Origin: Rhexocercosporidium sp. MPI-PUGE-AT-0058
Taxonomy: Eukaryota > Ascomycota > Leotiomycetes > Helotiales
Length of the DNA: 64,000 nucleotides
Direction of reading: 5' to 3'
Assembly: GCA_020746875.1 (NCBI GenBank)
Contig: JAGTJL010000005.1
Span: 930,001-994,000, forward strand
Of this stretch, positions 57,436-64,000 are shown piece by piece. Below the pieces are notes generated by a model. The model was given only the letters and a program-made list of their open reading frames with translations, made no database searches and was not told where the DNA came from. Both the position numbers and the translations under genes were made by a program. Numbering within the stretch: position 1 is the first letter of the stretch; every line of letters begins with the position of its first letter.

Positions 57436-58529
57436 TCTTCTCGGACAGGTCGGCTGGTCACCTAACGACCTGCTTCTAGAGCCTATCTCATCATCCTCAT
57501 TGGAGCGGTTGAGCACACGTCCTTGGAAACTTCCCATTAATTAGCTACTTTGCATCGGTTTTCTTCAATACGGCTATCACAAAAGCGATACATTCTACAA
57601 CATGGAATTTTGCGATGACTCTGGGGATAGCATTGGAGATATTGGAGTCATCTGCTTGGACGGCGTTGACATCAACTCTGGTGTTCTCATCGGTGGATTC
57701 CCACGACATGTTTTCACGGCATATTGCATTACGGCGATACCCCTGACACACATTTGCATTCCTTTTTTTTCTTTTGACCATCACAGCATGGACTTTCTGC
57801 GACGGATCTGGGGGCGTCATTGGACACATTTGGGAGGAATCTTCTACTTGGACAGCATAGCATGGCTTGCATGGCTTTTGCATTATGGCGTTCGCATCAG
57901 TGGGATTTCTCGGGCTTGTGTTCATTCATGGCGCATTGCAATTTTGCGATGACCCCCTCTACATAGAATTGCGTTGTTTTCTCTTTTTCTCCCTACAAGA
58001 ATTATGGCATGGATTTGCGAGGATCTGCTGCGGACTTTACACATAGATTTTGCTTTTACATAGCATTATCTTGAAGCTCTCCCAGCACATGATTTGTACG
58101 ATAGACAGGCAAAAGAAATAAAAGCGTTGATTTTTACAAACTTATGTGAACTCAATGTCTAGGATAAATTCGATTTATATACTTTGAATTTGTGTTACTT
58201 CGAGTTTCAGTAGCGCATACTCCCAACCGCCCTCCTCAACTTTTCTTGTCAGAGTTGGTCAACACGGCCTTAGCGAGCCCCCGAATGTCAAATCCGAGAC
58301 AAATTCGTGACTTTGGGAAACCCTTTGAACACCAACAAAATTTTCAAAGCCTCCCTGATATCTACCAAAGCCGTCCATCCTTCTCCAAGTCTTTCTCTCG
58401 TCATTAGGAAGCCTCTCATCCTCTGACCAAGTGCTTTTTGAGAATACTGTATCCTATTTACTAATACAATCTTCTCTAAAAAAAATTACATCACGTCCCC
58501 TCCCTCTAAACCATCTGACTCCAATCCAC
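57436..58529. repeat. Degenerate ~190-bp repeat downstream of the 829-residue protein gene
   Basis: Several imperfect copies of one unit can be seen: one at about 57601-57673 and another at about 57788-57866 share the order CATGGA, TTTGCGA/TTCTGCGA, TCTGGGG, CATTGGA, and CTTGGAC(G/A)GC. Partial copies follow near 57929 (ATTTTGCGATGACCCC) and 58009 (CATGGATTTGCGAGGATCTG). Between them, GCATTA(C/T)GGCG segments also repeat (57725 and 57890). ORFs on both strands run through the copies, but none is recognisable. The remainder to 58.5 kb is AT-rich with no gene. Confidence 0.6.
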
Positions 58530-59180
58530 CTCCGCATTACCAGTTTCCTCCGGGGGCAACTCTCCAACAAAGTCCTCAACTTATCAATCGGCGCAGCTAG
58601 CAACTCGGCCAGGCTCTCCGTCAACGGACTGCTGGTCGGCGCACCAGGATGCGATTTCGTACGCACAAGCTTCTTGGTACGCATGAAGCTTAGGGTTATC
58701 TTCTCGCACTAGGCTTTGGAGATCGTGTTCTCGAGGAGCGGCATATCGGTGTCTTTCTAGTGCTCGATGTGGCGGTGGAGGTCGGACATTAATTATTTGA
58801 GTAGGGATAGGGAGAGGGTTTGGAATTTGGAGAGGTCGTTTTTTACCTGTTACCTCGGTGTCAGCTTATTCTTTGTAGTTTAAAACGCTAAAGAGAGAGA
58901 TATGTGGAGATGGAGAAATAGAGAAATAGAGAAATAGACTTACGGCTTAATGTTGCTCGAAGTCGGCTTTTGTCAGTCCTTTCCCTTTCTCACCCAGATG
59001 TTCCTTCGTAGCTGGGTAGAGTGTTAATTATTCACTGATTGCAGGCGGGCTAGGTTCTAGATGAGCATGTTTCTCCCTTTTACTTTACTTTCAGAGGTGG
59101 AAGCTGCTTTGAGATTGTCGTAGCATTCGTTGAGATAGCGGTGGTCTTTACCGATGGCTTGGGAGACGAGCATATTGAAG
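58530..59180 (-). pseudogene. Hemerythrin-like (HHE) protein gene, inactivated by stops
   Basis: Read in order on the minus strand: MLVSQAIGKDHRYLNECYDN-LKAAS (ATG at 59174), then TLYPATKEHLGEKGKGLTKA-DFEQH ending close to a GTAAGT donor, an intron with CTAT/TTCTC repeats and an AACAG acceptor, then VKNDLSKFQTLSLSLLK, MSDLHRHIEH, KDTDMPLLENTISKA, then MRTKKLVRTKSHPGAPTSSP and LTESLAELLAAPIDKLRTLL. These are the ordered blocks of fungal HHE-domain proteins. In-frame stops occur at 58793-58795, 58757-58759 and 58709-58711, and others lie in the first exon region. Several His/Glu iron ligands remain, but the gene cannot make a full protein. Confidence 0.8.
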
Positions 59181-60939
59181 GTAAATAGGGAGATCGGACA
59201 AGTACTTTTAAAAATATTTGAGAGGGCAAAAGGTCAACGAGGAAAGGAAAGGTATTATGTAGATAGATAGCATAATGAGACGAGAGGGGCGCGAAACAGC
59301 AAGCTATGAGCACATGAGTTGTAGGTCATCAATGCATATCCATCCCACTTGGTGATCCCGCCTCCATAAATCACTAACGCAAGGGACGGGCACCAATGTC
59401 TTGCAGATGCCACGGGAATGTCTAATGGCATTTCTCGACTTACAAATGCGATCATATCACGTATTCATCCGAGAGTACCAGACCACAAGCCCCTTATTCA
59501 ATTGCCATTAGAGAATCTACGGTGCTGCTTAGCTTGCGCCACTGTATGCCACCCACTCACCCGTCAACCATCAGTTTCTTGCGTGTGCTTCAGCAGCTGC
59601 GGCATCATCTGCAGCATCTGCTTGCTCCTGTAACTCCCCCTCGGCTAAAGCCTCTTCCTCACGCGCCAGCTCCTCTTCATACATCTCCTGCGCGATCTCT
59701 TCGAAGTGGTCGTCGAAATAGCTCATCTTGTCTTGTGTTTGTTTGCTTTGGACCTTTGGACATTAATTCTAGATCCTGCGCGCATTTGATTACCAAACTT
59801 ATAGGCCTTTGATAGTTGGTCGTAGTTGAGGTGGGTGTTGGTTGTCTATGCGTTGTGTTGGTATGGAATTACGTGCGTGTAGAGGTACGACTCGAGATTG
59901 GTGGTAGATGTAATAGTTGATATCTTTGGACAGCACAAGACAGGTCGCGGCAGATAATTATACAATGTAAGCGAGCTCGTCTAGAGTAGATTAAGGGCAT
60001 ACTAGTGCGTCATTTTATTAATCTAATCCCCCATCATTCACCGTTGCCCATTGATGCCAAGTCGCGGGGTAGTTGTCTTGAAACGAAAGCAAATCCGGGT
60101 ATGAGGTCATTGTTGACTTTCTTTAGCTTCCTCGGTTCGGGGTTTGCCCCTCTGCGACACTTGTCTCGCTTCATTTATACCCCTGCTAGTGCTGGTCCCT
60201 TTTCCTTCCTGTCCAGAGCTCGGGCGCCTCAGCATCAGCAATCTCGAAGATGACATCGTACTACTCATGCCGCGCATCAACATTCTGGTCTGTACTTCAG
60301 AGGCTGGGTGGGGATGCCCAGTCCACGGTTGGTGTGTCAATGAGACACACAGCACTCAGCGAAAGAACATAATGGAAATGAGTGAGTGTCACGAACTGCA
60401 AGAGCCAGCGGTAGAAGAGGACGACAGAACACTGGAATTGGATACCTGCGACTGCTGCGAGAACTAATTACATCGAACTCCCCAAAAAGCGTTCTATTCG
60501 ATCATACCTCCTAGCCTCCAACTCCGCCAGATCCAGATCCCAAACTAACACCTCTTAATATCTACAGTGTTCTCCGGAACTCCAACCTCACTCCGCAATA
60601 TTCCAGCAAGTATCTTTTCACAATATGGAAGATCTCAGACGAACTCGTGGGACTATGGAGGTAGAATCGGATAGGCATGTCCGTTCTTTAAACCAGTAAC
60701 GTAACAAGGCCAGCGAAGTGGAAAGCCGTTGCTGGAACAGCGTTGAGCTGAAGGTAGGTAGGTGGGTTCGGGTAAGATCTCCTTCTACTGCCAATCCGAA
60801 TCCTTATCGTAACATTCTATTGCTTTCGAGGGCGATGAATTCCTAGAGATCCATTAGCACATGTACCTTGCCTTACCCAGAGAAACATCATTTTCTCACA
60901 TACCTGTTACATTTCCTTGCCAAATTTCTGTATTTTCTT
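59181..60939. other. Intergenic region with one possible small acidic ORF
   Basis: On the minus strand an ATG at 59726 opens a 51-codon frame to 59571 (begins MSYFDDHFEEIAQEMYEEEL, very acidic and Ala-rich). It has codon use like a real gene and could be a first exon, but I found no partner. A Cys-rich plus-strand ORF at 60144-60467 overlaps a minus-strand one and is not supported. Confidence 0.4.
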
Positions 60940-61365
60940 TCAACCATAAGCTACCCACGCCCAATAAATACACCACAGCACAATCCAACCCGGCCAAAAT
61001 ACTAGCAACATTAACCCATTGCCGCCACCCAGCACGAAAACCATAAACTCAAACCACAGCTTCTTCCTCAAACCCTCACTCGCCTTCCACCCTATCCTTC
61101 CCATCTCCTTCGCCATTGCCAAGCTACTCTTCGCGAGGAGTAAAGTGGTATAACTGGCTTTGAGGAGCAGGACCTGGGAAACGTAGAGCGAGTTCTGGAG
61201 GAGGATCAAGGAGAGCATGTAGGTCCGGAGGAAGAGGAAGAGCGTTGTGGTGCTGAGAAGACGTTGGAAGGTTGAGGCGAGGTAGAAGGAGTGGGTTAGG
61301 GCGGGGGAGAGGAGAGAGATGGTTATTGTTGTTGTGGATGTTGGGGTGAAGGTTAGGACTGTCAT
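60940..61365 (-). CDS. Small multi-pass membrane protein, conserved-looking, unknown role
   Basis: Single exon, 141 residues, ATG at 61363-61365. At least three hydrophobic stretches: LSPALTHSFYLASTF (20-35), LLSTTTLFLFLRTYMLSLIL (36-55) with LQNSLYVSQVLLLKASYTTL (56-75), and a C-terminal VFVLGGGNGLMLLVFWPGWI (110-129) to VLWCIYWAWVAYG. The GGGNG..FWPGW stretch is a distinctive signature-like motif. A basic loop (GWKASEGLRKKLW) precedes the last segment. I cannot name the family. Confidence 0.65.
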   Translation of the reverse strand: MTVLTFTPTSTTTITISLLSPALTHSFYLASTFQRLLSTTTLFLFLRTYMLSLILLQNSLYVSQVLLLKASYTTLLLAKSSLAMAKEMGRIGWKASEGLRKKLWFEFMVFVLGGGNGLMLLVFWPGWIVLWCIYWAWVAYG

Positions 61366-62492
61366 TTTGACGGTTGCGTAGTTAGGCTTGGAGGGTGTAG
61401 GGACTGCCGTTGATAATATATTATATGCGCTTCTCGAAGTTTCGAGATGTTGCGACCCTGTCTAGAGCGGTCTTTCTTTTTGCTTGATCTGTGTGGAGGA
61501 GGTGGATCCCAGCGTTTGGGGTGAGTGGGATGCTTGTGTAGCATGTGATGGTGGATTCGTCCTCTGCAGGGGGCGAGAAGTGGAAAATTTGCGCAGAAAA
61601 AGTTGAAGGTTTTAAAAATCACATTTCTCCTAAAAAAAACCGACAATTTGTTTGAAGAAGGGAAGAAAAGAGTTGAAGTGCAACATCGAAAGTCCTTAGA
61701 GGGAGGGGTACGTAGTGGGGGTTTTGTGTCTCATAAACATCCCACGCCGTTTGCAGCGGCAGCAGGGGGGCAACATGACAAGTCCCAAACAGGAATGCCG
61801 TAAGGACCCTTGATCAAATTGGGTTGCAGGAATAGAGCCTCTGACCCTGAAGTATCCAATGGAATTTGCAGTGGCATTTTGACGATGGGATCTCCGGTAT
61901 TACCCGCTGCAGGTTGGCAACGTGTAGTGCCAGCGAAGTCAGAGATGGAGGTCACCGGCAAATCTATTGTGAGTTGAGGCGATTTTGTGTGCGATTTGGA
62001 TCTTCTTGATTGGTAGGAGATATGGGAGACGTAAGGCAGAGTTTGGCTAACAAGAGATACATGAATCGGGAAGTGATAAATGTATTGTGTCGATGTTCTA
62101 AGCAGGAGAGGATTGTCAGGACCGTGGCATTTTCATGGGCAGGGATTGGTTGTCGCTTGTGGCGGGGTTGCTGAGATATGCCGCTCGTTCAACCAACAAA
62201 GGCCGAAATCGTAGAGAGGGAGGCTCACTATTGAGATTCGATGCATGTGGATGTTATTGATGGCTGATAGGAGAGAAAAGTAGCCGGTACTCTAGGACAA
62301 GAGTGGGAGACTGACTCTTGAGAGGAGATATACCAGTAATCACGTGGTAGAGGTTTGAGAACAGGTCACTCTGGAAACCTAGGTAGAGCGTCCGGAGCTC
62401 CAGGCGCTCGAGGACGTAGAGGAGTCCAAGAAGAGTGTGGTAGATCCCCGTACTCAGATTTTTCAGATAGTCAACGGGATGATGTTTTGCTG
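61366..62492. other. Intergenic region
   Basis: No supported gene. The ORFs at 61362-61961 are short and opposed. It holds the promoter of the membrane-protein gene and the 3' region of the TPR gene. Confidence 0.5.
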
Positions 62493-63483
62493 TTATTGAC
62501 TAGCTGAAGAACCTCCCTGGTTGAAATTCATGCTGTATCCACCAGTAGTCGGATCTTTCTGCATCTGAAAGTTGTTTGTCGAGAGACCAAAAGGCTTCAA
62601 GATGCCATTTCCGAGCTGTCCTAGTAAGCTGACTGTCTCTCAAGCATAAGTGGCGAATACTGACCTCCTTCAATTTCCCCATCATCTCCCCCATCTCCTT
62701 TTCCTGAGCAGCTTTCGTCCGGGGAGGCAATTGTACCAGTTGGCGTTGAACGATTTTCCTATCTGCTGCTGAGAGATTCGACATTTTTGCCAGCAGTTTA
62801 TAATCTAGCATACGTTCATTAGCTAGGTCCAAAGCTAGGACTCAGATAAACTCACCCTCCTCCGCGCCTTGTAAACTCGACCACCCTCCAAGTTCACTCC
62901 TAGCTCTCGCCCTCCTCATTAAAGCCTTCCCCCTGATTCTCTCAATATCTGCCTCTCTCTTCCCCTTATCAGAAGTATCCTCCGCCTTCGCCGCACCCGA
63001 ACTAACAATCTCCTCGTCCGCCTCTTCTTCCTCAACCTTCATAGCGCCTTCCTCTTCACTGACAGCCCCTTCTTTCGCTCTTCCTTGCAACCTATCCAAT
63101 CCGTCCAGTGCCGCAGATGCAGCTTTGACCGCCTCCTTCCAATCCTCCAGCTTCAGATGACATGCTGCCACATTGCTCTTCAACACCGCGATTTCATATT
63201 CCAGATAGTTCGGACAAGTGGCGAGTGCTTTGTCATACGTAGCTATAGCATCTTGGAACGAAGCTTTTGCGAACAGCTCGTTGGCTACTTTTTTCACCGT
63301 GTTGGATTCTTCGACGAGGGCCTGTTTGCACAACATCTATCAGTAAACATCATCGACTGGTCAGGCCTGAGGACATACAGCTTCCTCCGCAGGAGAGAAT
63401 CTGATTATCTCCTCCGGTTCCTCCACTTCCTTATCCTCCTTGGCGCGGCCCTTGCGCTGGAATCGTTCTGTTCTGGTCGACAT
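62493..63483 (-). CDS. Tetratricopeptide repeat protein, TTC1 family
   Basis: TPR adaptor related to human TTC1. Exons 63379-63483, 62856-63321, 62665-62804 and 62493-62615 (introns 57, 51 and 49 bp) give 277 residues. The first exon begins MSTRTERFQRKGRAKEDKEV and ends in SPAEEA; TPR units follow at about 36-210 (NTVKKVANELFAKASFQDAI, ATYDKALATCPNYLEYEIAV, LKSNVAACHLKLEDWKEAVK), interrupted by an acidic linker of about 45 residues rich in Glu/Ala that separates the second and third repeats. The C-terminal block GNGILKPFGLSTNNFQMQKD, TTGGYSMNF is the family's hallmark. Phases join in all four exons. Divergent from a HAD phosphatase gene at 180 bp. Confidence 0.9.
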
Positions 63484-63663
63484 GGTGAGGCTGAGAAAAG
63501 ATGGTGTTGGAAAAGAGCACAGCAGCTCTTGCTTTGGGCGGAATTGCTTCCGATTTGTACCTGAGCGCTAGGGAGGGGGCCCTTGTAGACTTTACCCCTC
63601 CCCCACCTCTCATACTCATAGGACTTGGTAACCTTGACAACATTGCATGTAAACGTGGCAAAC
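63484..63663. promoter_or_regulatory. Bidirectional upstream region, TTC1-like and HAD phosphatase genes
   Basis: 180 bp separate the two divergent ATGs. No ORF of its own is supported; the overlapping small frames are shadows. Contains the purine/pyrimidine stretch CTCCCCCACC near 63598-63607. Confidence 0.6.
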
Positions 63664-64000
63664 ATGGCGGCAATTACGAAAGAGTAAGTAAATCATCAAG
63701 TTAAATTTAGGAGTTTTAATCTAACTGATCTGTTACAGTTTTCCTCCAGTGCGTGCATGTCTCTTTGACATGGATGGTCTCTTAATCGACTCCGAAGAGA
63801 AATACACCATAGCCACCAATGCAGTCCTGAACAAATATGGAAGACCCAATATTCCCTGGGCCGTGTATCAATGTCCTCTCTCTCAAAATTATATTCCCTC
63901 TACTAAAACCCCTACAGAAAAGCTAAAATGCAAGGCCGAGCCGGCAAAGCAGCAGGCGACGTCCTCCACGAGTGGGCGCAACTCCCCGTGTCCCGCGAGC
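63664..64000 (+). CDS. HAD-superfamily phosphatase (pseudouridine-5'-phosphatase/DOG-like), 5' part
   Basis: Exons 63664-63683, 63739-63864 and 63918 onward (open at the window edge), introns 55 and 53 bp. The product starts MAAITKDFPPVRACLFDMDG, with the HAD motif I aspartates in FDMDGLL, then IDSEEKYTIATNAVLNKYGR and AKMQGRAGKAAGDVLHEWAQ. The GR-x-G cap motif after motif I is the type found in the HDHD1/pseudouridine-5'-phosphatase and 2-deoxyglucose-6-phosphatase branch of the superfamily. The later motifs lie outside. The substrate cannot be told from this part. Confidence 0.88.

Noticed and set aside
57545..57925. 126-codon Cys-containing minus-strand ORF
   Set aside because: It only follows the degenerate repeat units and no homology is visible; kept as a repeat observation.
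1..64000. tRNA, rRNA, CRISPR arrays or intact transposons
   Set aside because: No T-loop-like GTTCGA context with a cloverleaf, no rRNA-like stretches, no regular spacer repeats and no transposase or reverse-transcriptase motifs were found by eye; a tRNAscan or repeat-library search was not possible.

Overview
The window is nuclear DNA of a filamentous ascomycete (Pezizomycotina; the gene set looks like Leotiomycetes/Helotiales, but that class is a guess). The basis is many short introns of 46-113 bp with GT..AG ends and CTAAC-type branch sites, mitochondrial presequences, fungal-only families (FunK1-type kinase, HsbA-like wall protein, Zn-free membrane proteins), and AT-rich tracts whose broken genes carry C-to-T/G-to-A stops, as expected from repeat-induced point mutation (RIP). 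Gene models were built by hand, joining exons by reading frame and family similarity. No search was run.

Layout. 0-1.2 kb: 5' part of a mitochondrial-type L-lysine 2,3-aminomutase (minus). 3.8-6.2 kb: nine-exon ATP synthase alpha subunit (plus). 7.9-11.0 kb: a large GAF-domain protein (minus). 12.6-15.7 kb: an AT-rich island with two dead kinase-like genes and a degenerate tandem repeat. 15.9-16.6 kb: Jac1/HscB co-chaperone (minus). 17.4-18.4 kb: frameshifted alpha/beta-hydrolase (minus), then a RIP-like tract. 20.2-22.0 kb: hexose transporter (minus). 25.3-27.7 kb: Rad26/UvsD/ATRIP checkpoint protein (minus), divergent from CDP-diacylglycerol synthase (28.4-30.0 kb, plus). 31.0-32.5 kb: secreted aspartyl-protease-like protein without catalytic motifs. 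33.1-33.6 kb: HsbA-like secreted protein. 36.3-36.7 kb: small cysteine-rich secreted protein. 37.0-37.7 kb: Golgi SNARE Bos1 (minus). 39.1-39.6 kb: small membrane protein. 41.1-42.3 kb: aldo/keto reductase with a broken C-terminus. 43.6-44.9 kb: TfdA/TauD-type dioxygenase. 45.2-46.8 kb: nucleoporin Nup49 (minus), divergent from Fip1 (47.1-48.2 kb, plus). 48.2-54.8 kb: gene-poor. 54.8-57.4 kb: an 829-residue low-complexity protein of unknown role. 58.5-59.2 kb: dead hemerythrin (HHE) gene. 60.9-61.4 kb: small membrane protein. 62.5-63.5 kb: TTC1-like TPR protein (minus), divergent from a HAD phosphatase that runs off the window.

The genes are a normal eukaryotic mix rather than an operon or cluster: mitochondrial energy and Fe-S biogenesis (ATP1, JAC1), lipid and membrane traffic (CDS1, BOS1), nuclear functions (RAD26, NUP49, FIP1), and secreted or host/environment-facing proteins (protease homologue, HsbA-like, cysteine-rich protein). 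The most unusual parts are the decayed accessory island at 12.6-15.7 kb, the fungal lysine aminomutase, the motif-less protease homologue, the several single-frame pseudogenes, and a degenerate ~190-bp repeat downstream of the unknown 829-residue protein. I did not find a convincing new multi-gene system.
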